NCBI GenBank assembly: GCA_034664425.1
Contig: JAXDHR010000056.1
Span: forward strand, 1-18,928
Direction: 5' to 3'
Length of the DNA: 18,928 nucleotides
DNA from: DATBDM01 sp034664425
Lineage (GTDB): Bacteria > Actinomycetota > Thermoleophilia > Solirubrobacterales > Solirubrobacteraceae
Of this stretch, positions 12,844-18,928 are shown piece after piece. Position 1 is the first letter of the stretch. Each line of letters opens with the position of its first letter. Under the pieces are notes generated by a model that was not told where the DNA came from, made no database searches, and worked only from the letters and a program-made list of their open reading frames with translations. The position numbers and the translations under genes were made by a program.

Positions 12844-14184
12844 ATGAGCCAGGACTTCGACGTGATCGTCGTCGGCGGCGGCCCGGCGGGCGAGCACTGC
12901 GCCGGCGTGCTCGCCGGTGGCGGCCACCACGTGGCGATCGCCGAGCGCGAGCTGCTCGGAGGCGAGTGCTCCTACTGGGCGTGCATCCCGTCCAAGACGC
13001 TGCTGCGGCCGGGCGAGGCGCTGCAGGGCGCGCGCGAGGTCCCCGGCGCCGCCGAGGCCGTGACCGGCCCGCTCGACGCCGCCGCCGCGCTCGCCTACCG
13101 TGACTTCATGGTGTCCGACTACCACGACGACGGGCAGGTCACGTGGGCCGAGGGCAGCGGGATCGCGGTGCTGCGCGGCAGCGCCCGGCTCGACGGGCCG
13201 GGCCGCGTCCGCCTCGGCGACCGCACGTACACGGCCGCCGACGTCGTCCTCGCCACGGGCTCCGATGCGATCGTCCCGCCGATCCCGGGGCTCGCCGAGC
13301 TCGAGGGCGTGTGGACCAACCGCGAGGCGACCGGGATGCACGCGGTCCCGCGCCGCCTGCTCGCGCTCGGCGGAGGGCCGGTCGGCGTGGAGCTGGCACA
13401 GGCCACCGCGCGCATGGGCGGGTCGGTGGCGATCGTCGAGGGCGCCGAGCGCCTGCTCGCACACGAGCCGGCTGAGCTGGGCGACGCGATCGCGACGGTC
13501 CTCGAGGGCGACGGCGTCGAGCTGCACGTCGGCGTGCGCTGCGTGGCCGCGCGGCGTGACAACGGCGACTACGTGGTCGAGCTGTCCGACGGCATCGAGC
13601 TGCGCGGCGAGCGCCTGCTCCTGGCGACCGGCCGCTCGCCGCGCACTGCCGGCCTCGGGCTCGACACGGTCGGGATCGATCCCGGTCGCGGCGGCATCCC
13701 GGTCGACGCCCGCATGCGCGCCGCCGACGGCCTGTGGGCGATCGGCGACGTCACCGGCATCTGGCCGCTGACCTACGTCGGCAAGTACCAGGGGCGCGTG
13801 GCGGCGTCGAACATCCTCGGCGTCCCGCGCGAGGCCGATTACACCGCGGTGCCGCGGGTGATCTTCACCGACCCGCAGGCGGCGTCGGTCGGGGCCCCCG
13901 ACGGGCCGCTGACCGCGACGATCGCGCTGGCCGACGTCCCGCGCACCGCCACCTACACGCGCGCCTACGCGGACGAGCCCGGCTTCATGACGCTCGTGTC
14001 CGACGGCGAGCGGCTGACCGGCGCGCGGGCGATCGGCCCCGACGCGGGCGAGTGGCTGCAGCAGGCGACGCTGGCGATCCGGGCGGGCGTGCCGCTCGAC
14101 GTCTACGACGACGTGATCCAGCCGTTCCCCACCTTCTCGGAGGCGTTCCTGCTCGGGCTGCAGGCGCTGGGGGCGAAGCGATGA
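12844..14184 (+). CDS. FAD/NAD(P)-dependent disulfide-reductase-family oxidoreductase (C-terminal His absent)
   Basis: 446-aa flavoprotein of the class I pyridine nucleotide-disulfide oxidoreductases, relatives of dihydrolipoamide dehydrogenase and mercuric reductase. The FAD motif VVGGGPAG is at 9-16; the redox pair Cys42-x4-Cys47 lies in GGECSYWACIPSKTLLRP. The NAD(P) Rossmann motif LALGGGPVGVELA follows near 176-188, then ATGRSPRT and the FAD-binding IGDVTGIWPLT. The C-terminal dimer motif, normally HPTxxE with a catalytic His, reads FPTFSE (428-433), so the base that activates the thiol is replaced by Phe428. Substrate is therefore unclear; a quinone or other electron acceptor is possible. 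There is no heavy-metal domain. Its stop overlaps the ATG of the mannitol-type dehydrogenase (ATGA). Confidence 0.9.
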   Translation: MSQDFDVIVVGGGPAGEHCAGVLAGGGHHVAIAERELLGGECSYWACIPSKTLLRPGEALQGAREVPGAAEAVTGPLDAAAALAYRDFMVSDYHDDGQVTWAEGSGIAVLRGSARLDGPGRVRLGDRTYTAADVVLATGSDAIVPPIPGLAELEGVWTNREATGMHAVPRRLLALGGGPVGVELAQATARMGGSVAIVEGAERLLAHEPAELGDAIATVLEGDGVELHVGVRCVAARRDNGDYVVELSDGIELRGERLLLATGRSPRTAGLGLDTVGIDPGRGGIPVDARMRAADGLWAIGDVTGIWPLTYVGKYQGRVAASNILGVPREADYTAVPRVIFTDPQAASVGAPDGPLTATIALADVPRTATYTRAYADEPGFMTLVSDGERLTGARAIGPDAGEWLQQATLAIRAGVPLDVYDDVIQPFPTFSEAFLLGLQALGAKR

Positions 14185-15551
14185 TCCCGGGGCGGCTCCC
14201 CGCACCGCCGTACGACCGCTCGGCGGTCACCGCGGGCGTGGTGCACATCGGCGTCGGCGGCTTCCACCGCGCTCATCAGGCGCTGTTCCACGACCGGCTG
14301 CTCGAGCGCGGCGAGAGCGACTGGGGCCTGTGCGGCATGGGCGTGCTCGACGCCGACCGCCGCATGCAGGACGCGCTCGACGCGCAGGACGGGCTCTACA
14401 CGCTCGTCGAGAAGCACGCGAACGGCGATTGGGACGCGCGCGTTATCGGCGCGATCGTCGCCCACCGCTTCGCGCCCACGGACCGCGATGCGGCGATCGA
14501 GGCGCTCACCGTCGACACGACGCGGATCGTCTCGCTGACCATCACCGAGGGCGGCTATGACCTCGACGGCGCGCCGACGGCCGCCTACGAGCTGGTCACC
14601 GAGGCGCTGCGTCGCCGTCGCGACCGCGGGACGGTCCCGTTCACCGTGATGTCCTGCGACAACCTCGAGGGCAACGGACACCGTGCCCGCCACGCCTTCA
14701 CGACCTTCGCCGGCCGCGAGGATGCCGAGCTCGGTGCGTGGATCGAGGAGCACGTCGCCTTCCCGTCCTCGATGGTCGACCGGATCACCCCGGCGACGAC
14801 CGACGAGGACCGGCGCGAGATCGAGGAGCGCTTCGGGGTCGACGACCGCTGGCCCGTGGTCTGCGAGCCCTTCATCCAATGGGTGCTCGAGGACTCCTTC
14901 TGTGCGGGCCGGCCGCCCTACGAGAAGGTTGGCGTGCAGGTCGTCGACGACGTCGAGCCGTATGAGCTGATGAAGCTGCGGCTGCTCAACGCCTCCCACC
15001 AGGCGCTCGCCTACTTCGGTCACCTGTGCGGCTACGAGCTCGTCCACGACGCCGCTCAGGACCCGCTGTTCCGCCGCTTGCTGCTCGGCTACATGGAGGA
15101 GGAGGCGACGCCGACGCTGCCGCCGGTCCCGGGCGTCGACCTGGCCGAGTACCGGCACACCCTGATCGAGCGCTTCTCCAACCCGGGCGTGCGCGACACG
15201 ATCGCGCGGCTGGCGGCCGACAGCTCGGACCGCATCCCCAAGTGGCTGCTGCCGGTGATCCGCCGCCAACTCGAGGACGGTGGCGAGATCCGCCGCTCGG
15301 CCGCCGTGGTGGCCAGCTGGGCTCGCTACGCGGAGGGCGTCGACGAGCAGGGCGAGCCGATCGATGTCGTCGACCGGCTCGCCTCCCGCCTGACCGAGCT
15401 TGCCAGGGACCCGGACCCGGACGCGTTCATCCGTGATCGCGAGCTGTTCGGTGGGCTGGCCGAGGACGAGCGCTTCGCGGCGTCCTACCGCGAAGCGCGC
15501 GCCTCGCTGCGCGAGCGTGGCGCGCGGGCCACGCTCGCTTCGCTGGCCTAG
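14181..15551 (+). CDS. Mannitol dehydrogenase family protein (polyol/hexuronate dehydrogenase)
   Basis: 456-aa long-chain polyol dehydrogenase, oxidising a sugar alcohol to a ketose (or reducing a fructuronate/tagaturonate) with NAD(P). The N-terminal nucleotide motif HIGVGGFHRAHQ lies at 22-33; TITEGGYDLD (120-129) and SCDNLEGNG (158-166) are family hallmarks. The catalytic set is intact in KLRLLNASH: Lys265, Asn270 and His273 match the K-x4-N-x2-H arrangement of mannitol 2-dehydrogenase. Mannitol or fructose is the best guess, but the substrate within the family is not readable. Translation is coupled to the FAD reductase by ATGA at 14181-14184. Its TAG stop interlocks with the stop of the convergent PRC-barrel gene in one CTAG. 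Confidence 0.92.
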   Translation: MIPGRLPAPPYDRSAVTAGVVHIGVGGFHRAHQALFHDRLLERGESDWGLCGMGVLDADRRMQDALDAQDGLYTLVEKHANGDWDARVIGAIVAHRFAPTDRDAAIEALTVDTTRIVSLTITEGGYDLDGAPTAAYELVTEALRRRRDRGTVPFTVMSCDNLEGNGHRARHAFTTFAGREDAELGAWIEEHVAFPSSMVDRITPATTDEDRREIEERFGVDDRWPVVCEPFIQWVLEDSFCAGRPPYEKVGVQVVDDVEPYELMKLRLLNASHQALAYFGHLCGYELVHDAAQDPLFRRLLLGYMEEEATPTLPPVPGVDLAEYRHTLIERFSNPGVRDTIARLAADSSDRIPKWLLPVIRRQLEDGGEIRRSAAVVASWARYAEGVDEQGEPIDVVDRLASRLTELARDPDPDAFIRDRELFGGLAEDERFAASYREARASLRERGARATLASLA

Positions 15552-16330
15552 CCGCGGGCGTCGTCGACGTCGATGCGCTCCTGGCGCACCGTGTCGGCGA
15601 CCTGCTGCTCGCCGGTCTGGACGTCCTTGTCCAGGCGCACGCGCTCCTTGGGGACCACGCGCTTCTCGACCACGGGCTGCTCCTCGTGGAGCACGACCTC
15701 GTGCTCCTCCTCGGAGATCGCCGGACCGTCGGTGGCGTCACCGACGTTGGCATCGGTGATCGGCTCGCGCTCGACGCGAACCTCCTCGCGGCGCACCGGC
15801 ACCGTCTGCGTGACCTCGTCCTCGACGATGTACTTGCGCAGCCGCACGCGGCCCGACTCACGCTGCTGGGTACCGACGTGCAGCTCCTCCTCGGACCGCG
15901 TCATCGCGTCATCGGTCGTCGGGCCGCTCACGTCACGCCCCGTCGTTCCCGGCGCGTCATCGCGATCCGACACGTCCGCGCCGCCCTCGGGCAGGCCGGA
16001 GTCCGAGCGCTCCTCGGAGTACTCGAGACCGTAGTGGCGATACAGCTCGCCCTCCTCGCGCTGCGAGAGCTGACCGTCGGGGTCGATCGCCGGCGCGTCC
16101 TTGACCTGGTCCTTCGTGTACGGCGCGGTCACGCCCTGGTCGGACTCGCTCGCCTCGCGCAGCGGGACGAAGTTGCGCTTGGTGCCGAACATCCCGGTGT
16201 GGACGAGCGCCCACTCGGGCTGGCCGGTGTCGGCGTCGAGGTAGATCTCCTCGATCGTGCCGATCTTGCTGCCGTCGGCGTCCGTGAGCGTCTGGCCGCG
16301 CCAGTTGAGCGTCTGTTCCTTGGTGGCCAT
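15548..16330 (-). CDS. PRC-barrel and DUF2382 (YsnF/AvaK) domain stress-type protein
   Basis: 260-aa acidic, soluble protein. Residues about 5-90 form a PRC-barrel (WRGQTLTDADGSKIGTIEEI, ALVHTGMFGTKRNFVPL). A polar linker rich in Asp, Ser and Gly (about 105-140) joins a DUF2382 domain (about 144-256) with its charged beta pattern (ELHVGTQQRESGRVRLRKY, VPVRREEVRVEREPI, EEQPVVEKRVVPKERVRLDK). Such proteins are linked to general stress in bacteria, but their biochemical role is unknown. ATG 16330 is supported by the ribosome site GGGAGG 7 nt upstream; the frame continues to 16372 without it. It follows the membrane-protein gene by 34 bp, so the two form an operon. Confidence 0.92.
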   Translation of the reverse strand: MATKEQTLNWRGQTLTDADGSKIGTIEEIYLDADTGQPEWALVHTGMFGTKRNFVPLREASESDQGVTAPYTKDQVKDAPAIDPDGQLSQREEGELYRHYGLEYSEERSDSGLPEGGADVSDRDDAPGTTGRDVSGPTTDDAMTRSEEELHVGTQQRESGRVRLRKYIVEDEVTQTVPVRREEVRVEREPITDANVGDATDGPAISEEEHEVVLHEEQPVVEKRVVPKERVRLDKDVQTGEQQVADTVRQERIDVDDARG

Positions 16331-16364
16331 GATGGGGCCTCCCTTCGGGGGGTTGAGGATGGGT

Positions 16365-16994
16365 TCAGGCAAGGCCGACCCGGTCGACCTTGCGGTGGAA
16401 GTGGGTGCCTGCCTTGCCGCCCGCGAGGGCCGCGATCAGGGTTCCGATCAGGATCGCCGCGAGGGCGATGATGCCGCCCGTGGTCAAACTCCCCTCGCTC
16501 ACGGGGATGCGGGGCAGCTTGAGCTGCGAGAGCACGTTGTACTTCGAGCCCAGCACCGCGCCGGCGATCGCCAGCACGATCGTCACGACGAGCCCGACGA
16601 TCCATGTCGCGAGCCCCTGGCGCGGTCCATCGAAGCGGCCCATGCGGCCGGCGACGTAGCCGCCCGCGTAGTAGGCGACCATCAGGACGACCAGCAGCAG
16701 GATGCCGCCGACGATGCCGATCGTGCCGGCACTCGACTTCGCCTGCGAGCCGCTCGTCGAAGTCAGCCCGATCGCGGCGCCGGCCGCACTGACGATCGCA
16801 GTCAGCAGCACCGCGATCCCGACCGCGACGAGCCAGCCGAAGAACGCCGAGCCCCAGTGGATCCCGCCGTACTCCGCGGCCTGGCGATCGCGGACCTCGC
16901 GGGCCTGGCGCTTGGGGGACGGGTCCGCGTCGCGCTCGAAGCGCCCGCTCGTGTCAGACGCCGTCCGGGCGCCCGTCTGCGTGTCGCCAGCCAT
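16365..16994 (-). CDS. Four-helix membrane protein of stress operon (YrzE-like, unnamed)
   Basis: 209-aa integral membrane protein. A hydrophilic N-terminus (1-42) with many Arg/Asp residues ends at AAEYGGIHWG; helices follow at about 47-77, 91-117, 127-150 and 171-193. The short C-terminus is basic (THFHRKVDRVGLA). The small-residue-rich helices and the YYAGGYVAGRMGRFDG turn resemble YrzE-like actinobacterial membrane proteins, whose function I do not know. ATG 16994 gives a sensible N-terminus but has no Shine-Dalgarno; translation may be coupled to a 19-codon ORF ending 2 nt before it. It is the first gene of the pair with the PRC-barrel/DUF2382 protein and divergent from the SpoIIE-type regulator. 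Confidence 0.85.
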   Translation of the reverse strand: MAGDTQTGARTASDTSGRFERDADPSPKRQAREVRDRQAAEYGGIHWGSAFFGWLVAVGIAVLLTAIVSAAGAAIGLTSTSGSQAKSSAGTIGIVGGILLLVVLMVAYYAGGYVAGRMGRFDGPRQGLATWIVGLVVTIVLAIAGAVLGSKYNVLSQLKLPRIPVSEGSLTTGGIIALAAILIGTLIAALAGGKAGTHFHRKVDRVGLA

Positions 16995-16996
16995 GC

Positions 16997-17056
16997 CTAG
17001 ATGACCGGGAAGCCGGGGAGCTGCGGCGGATTCGCGGCAGCGGGGAGCGTGGACAC
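16997..17056 (-). CDS. Possible 19-aa leader ORF before stress membrane protein
   Basis: GTG at 17056 has AAAGGG 7 nt upstream and opens a 19-codon frame (MSTLPAAANPPQL, then PGFPVI) ending at TAG 2 nt before the ATG at 16994. The membrane-protein ATG itself lacks a ribosome site, so termination-reinitiation is plausible. The peptide is Pro/Ala-rich and matches nothing known to me. Codon content is too short to judge, so this rests on the ribosome site and spacing only. Confidence 0.3.
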   Translation of the reverse strand: MSTLPAAANPPQLPGFPVI

Positions 17057-17263
17057 AGAGATGCCCTTTCGTCGGATGAGATGACGACCGCGGCATGATC
17101 CACGCCGCCGGTCAAGGTCTCCTGCAGGCTCGCCACTGTCTCGCTTCCGGAAACACAGTTGGCGCACCTGAGACACCTCCGGGCGCCGCGGCGTCCGAGC
17201 TCGACATTATGTGAGACGGCGCGTCACGTTTGGCGTCGGGCCCCGCCGGACAGGACGTCCCCT
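17057..17263. promoter_or_regulatory. 207-bp divergent regulatory region between stress operon and TetR-SpoIIE gene
   Basis: Non-coding as far as I can see. It holds the palindrome TTCCGGAA (17145-17152), a minus-strand TTGACC (17115-17110) that could be a -35 for the stress operon, an AT-rich CATTATGTG (17205-17213) that could be a -10 region for the plus-strand gene, and three GAGAC words (minus 17138-17142; plus 17170-17174 and 17213-17217). I could not fit a standard GTTT/GGGTAT general-stress promoter. Confidence 0.35.
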
Positions 17264-18685
17264 GTGGCGAGCCAGCACGAGCGCCTGCGTCGCCGCCGCG
17301 CCGACGCCGAGGTCAACGCGGAGCGGGTCCTGCTCGCGGCGGCCGAGCTCCTGCCCGCGGAGCCCGACGCGAGCATCTCGGAGATCGCCGCGGCGGCGGG
17401 CGTCTCGCGCGCGACGGTCTACCGCCACTTCGGCTCGCGCGTGGAGCTGGTCGCCGCGGCGCGCGAGCGATCGCTGCAGTCGACGGACGCCAACGAGCAG
17501 GATGCGCTGCGGCCGGCGGGCGAGCTCGCCGGCGGCCCGACGCCACTCGACGTCGCCGACGTGCTCAACAAGGTGCCGCCACATCTGCTCGGCGAGCAGA
17601 TCGTCGCCGAGGCGCAACGGCTGACCGGTGTCAGCTCGGTCGCGCTCTACCTCGTCGACATCGACGGCACCCGGCTCTGGCGGCACGCGGGGGCCGCCGA
17701 GTTCGCCGAGAGCCTGGAGGCGCCATTCGCCGTCGGCCCGGAGATCTCGCGGGAGAGCATCGAGCTGCTGCGCCGGGTGCTCGCCGAGGAGCTGCCAGGG
17801 ACCGTCATGGCGCCGATGCTCCTGCGCGGGCGCGCGCTCGGCGTCCTGCTGGCGGTCGGCGCCGGCGAGGCGCCGCTGGTCGCGCTCGCCCGCCAGGCCG
17901 CGGCGTCGCTCGCGCTGGCCGCGGACTACACCGATGTGTTCGACCAGACGCGACGGCGCAAGGAGACCAGCGCCGCCGCCGAGATCCAGCAGAACCTGCT
18001 GCCGCCGCGGATCGCGCGCGTCGCCGGCGGGGTGCTCGCCGGCAACGTGCTCCCGAGCTACGAGATCGGCGGCGACTGGTTCGACTACATCGAGAACCGC
18101 GACGGGGCGTGGCTGGGCATCGCCGACAGCACGGGCAACGGCGCGACCGCCGCCTCGCTCAGCGCGATCGCCCTCGGTGCGTTCCGCGCGAAGCGCAAGT
18201 TCACGGCCGACCTCGCGGAGGTCGCGCTGGCCATGCACAGGACGATCCGCGAACTGTCCATCGACGGCGCCTGCGTCAGCGGCGTACTCGGCCGCTGGCA
18301 CGGCCCCTCGAGCCGGCTGTCGTGGCTGACGTGCGGCAACCAGCCGCCGCTGTTGATGTCGCCCGACGGTGACCTCGAGGAGCTGCGCGACCCCGAGCAC
18401 GAGGCACTCGGCCTCGGCGGCCCGGACCGCGAGTTCACCGTCAGCGATCGCCGGCTCGAACCCGGCGAGCGCCTGCTGCTGCTCTCCGACGGCGTGCTCG
18501 AACGCCGCCGCGACGGCGGCGGCACGATCGGCCTCGACGGCATCCGTGGCGCGGTGGCCCGTGCCGCCGACCTCGGCGCCGCGTCGGCCGTGCGCGCGAT
18601 CGAGGACGCGATCCACGACGCCTCGTCGGACCCGCTCGAGGACGACGCCACCGTCGTCGTCTTCGCCCCCAGCGCGTCGGCCTAG
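17264..18685 (+). CDS. TetR-type HTH + GAF-like + SpoIIE PP2C phosphatase fusion regulator
   Basis: 473-aa regulator with three parts. Residues about 13-70 are a TetR_N DNA-binding domain: AERVLLAAAELL, then SISEIAAAAGVSRATVYRHF with the family's helix-turn-helix, then GSRVELVAAA. Residues about 95-225 resemble a GAF sensor (EQIVAEAQRLTGVSSVALYL, MLLRGRALGVLLAVG). A helical linker AAAEIQQNLLPPRIA (237-251) leads into a SpoIIE/RsbU-type PP2C phosphatase: GGDWFD (269-274), IADSTGNG (287-294), CGNQPPLL, LLLLSDGVLE and EDDATVVVF. The metal-binding Asp residues (271, 288, 409, 460/461) all appear present. Such phosphatases dephosphorylate anti-anti-sigma factors; no STAS or anti-sigma partner is in view. 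GTG 17264 has AGGA 9 nt upstream; the upstream open frame is Arg-rich and unconvincing. Confidence 0.88.
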   Translation: MASQHERLRRRRADAEVNAERVLLAAAELLPAEPDASISEIAAAAGVSRATVYRHFGSRVELVAAARERSLQSTDANEQDALRPAGELAGGPTPLDVADVLNKVPPHLLGEQIVAEAQRLTGVSSVALYLVDIDGTRLWRHAGAAEFAESLEAPFAVGPEISRESIELLRRVLAEELPGTVMAPMLLRGRALGVLLAVGAGEAPLVALARQAAASLALAADYTDVFDQTRRRKETSAAAEIQQNLLPPRIARVAGGVLAGNVLPSYEIGGDWFDYIENRDGAWLGIADSTGNGATAASLSAIALGAFRAKRKFTADLAEVALAMHRTIRELSIDGACVSGVLGRWHGPSSRLSWLTCGNQPPLLMSPDGDLEELRDPEHEALGLGGPDREFTVSDRRLEPGERLLLLSDGVLERRRDGGGTIGLDGIRGAVARAADLGAASAVRAIEDAIHDASSDPLEDDATVVVFAPSASA

Positions 18686-18720
18686 GCGTCGCACACCTGC
18701 TCGCGAGCCCCAGTGATCCG

Positions 18721-18750
18721 CCGCGGCGCCCGTTCGAGCCGGGTTCGCGG
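18721..18750. terminator. Hairpin after TetR-SpoIIE gene, possible terminator
   Basis: CCGCG pairs with CGCGG and CCCG with CGGG around a TTCGAGC loop, interrupted by a small internal loop, starting 35 bp after the stop at 18685. No T-run follows, so it would be a weak or Rho-assisted terminator. Confidence 0.3.
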
Positions 18751-18806
18751 GGTCCCGATTGAACAAGAAGGCGACGGTCGACGAGGATCCGACTCGACGG
18801 CACGCG

Positions 18807-18928
18807 ATGACACCAGCTCGCATCGATCTGCACCAGCACTTCTTCCCGCCCGGCGCCGACCACCTGCGCCGCGTCGAGCACGAGACCGGCTGGCGGTTCC
18901 CGCCGGAGAACTTCCCGTGGTCGCCGGA
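18807..18928 (+). CDS. Amidohydrolase-family protein (partial, runs off right edge)
   Basis: The ATG at 18807 opens a frame to the window end (40 codons). Residues 4-14 (ARIDLHQHFFP) carry the DxHxH metal-binding motif near the N-terminus followed by FPP, typical of amidohydrolase-2 (TIM-barrel metal-dependent hydrolases or decarboxylases). The next part, HLRRVEHETGWRF, fits the following helix. Only the N-terminus is seen, so hydrolase versus decarboxylase and substrate cannot be told. No clear ribosome site or leaderless -10 box precedes this ATG. It lies 121 bp after the TetR-SpoIIE gene on the same strand. Confidence 0.7.
   Translation, partial: MTPARIDLHQHFFPPGADHLRRVEHETGWRFPPENFPWSP

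Noticed and set aside
1..15551. Treating the importer and the mannitol-type dehydrogenase cluster as one polyol operon
   Set aside because: They are on opposite strands and separated by about 7 kb of unrelated genes; only a functional link by theme can be suggested.
17159..17263. Longer start for the TetR-SpoIIE protein
   Set aside because: The 35 extra residues are Arg/Pro-rich without family likeness, and the region carries likely promoter elements; the GTG at 17264 lies just before the TetR domain.
18729..18745. tRNA T-arm-like GCCCGTTCGAGCCGGGT
   Set aside because: The five-pair stem and TTCGA loop fit a T-arm, but upstream sequence gives no matching acceptor, D-arm or anticodon arm. 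More likely part of the hairpin at 18721-18750.
1..18928. CRISPR arrays, insertion sequences, integrases, toxin-antitoxin or phage modules
   Set aside because: I saw no repeat-spacer pattern, terminal repeats or characteristic proteins on either strand.

Overview
The window is very GC-rich, tightly packed and carries no rRNA, tRNA, CRISPR array, phage gene or transposase. Codons end almost always in G or C. GTG starts, TANNNT -10 boxes sitting 6-7 nt before start codons, and a SpoIIE-type phosphatase all point to an actinobacterium. The gene mix (DUF5996, DUF2252, PRC-barrel/DUF2382, secreted DNRLRE phosphatase) resembles Thermoleophilia such as the Solirubrobacterales. That placement is inference from the sequence only.

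Layout. (1) 1-3125, minus strand: a CUT1-type carbohydrate ABC importer, read from a Tat-type lipoprotein binding protein into two permeases with stop/start overlaps; the second permease runs off the left edge and no ATPase is visible. (2) 3212-3826, plus: a cytoplasmic sulfite-oxidase-fold molybdopterin oxidoreductase, divergent from the importer. (3) 3811-5495, minus: a DUF5996 protein coupled to an atypical SDR epimerase-like protein. Divergent from these, at 5540, is an ArsR repressor with a perfect palindrome over its own start, coupled to a truncated SRPBCC/AHSA1 remnant. (4) 6090-8567, minus: a large secreted purple-acid-phosphatase-like enzyme with two FN3 domains and a DNRLRE domain. 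(5) 8720-10066, minus: a DUF2252 kinase-fold protein, preceded by a 32-codon ORF with a near-perfect Shine-Dalgarno that overlaps its start. (6) 10247-15551, plus: five closely spaced genes, namely Gfo/Idh/MocA dehydrogenase, TIM-barrel sugar isomerase, a small membrane protein, an FAD disulfide-reductase-like enzyme and a mannitol-type dehydrogenase. (7) 15548-16994, minus: a four-helix membrane protein followed by a PRC-barrel/DUF2382 protein, a typical stress-associated pair. (8) 17264-18685, plus and divergent from (7): one polypeptide joining a TetR-type DNA-binding domain, a GAF-like sensor and a SpoIIE PP2C phosphatase. (9) 18807 onward: the start of an amidohydrolase.

How they may work together. 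The importer and the 10-15 kb cluster look like sugar or polyol uptake and oxidation: binding protein, permeases, two NAD(P)-dependent sugar/polyol dehydrogenases and an isomerase. They lie in different transcription units, so the link is inferred. The right-hand part looks like a stress-response island in which the TetR-GAF-SpoIIE protein faces the stress proteins across a 207-bp divergent region.

Most notable: the TetR-GAF-SpoIIE fusion; a recurring leaderless-start signature (TA-N-[C/G]-GT, then 6-7 nt, then ATG/GTG) at five genes; the 24-bp palindrome covering the -10, inferred transcription start and start codon of the ArsR gene next to its truncated partner; and the short SD-led ORF coupled to DUF2252.
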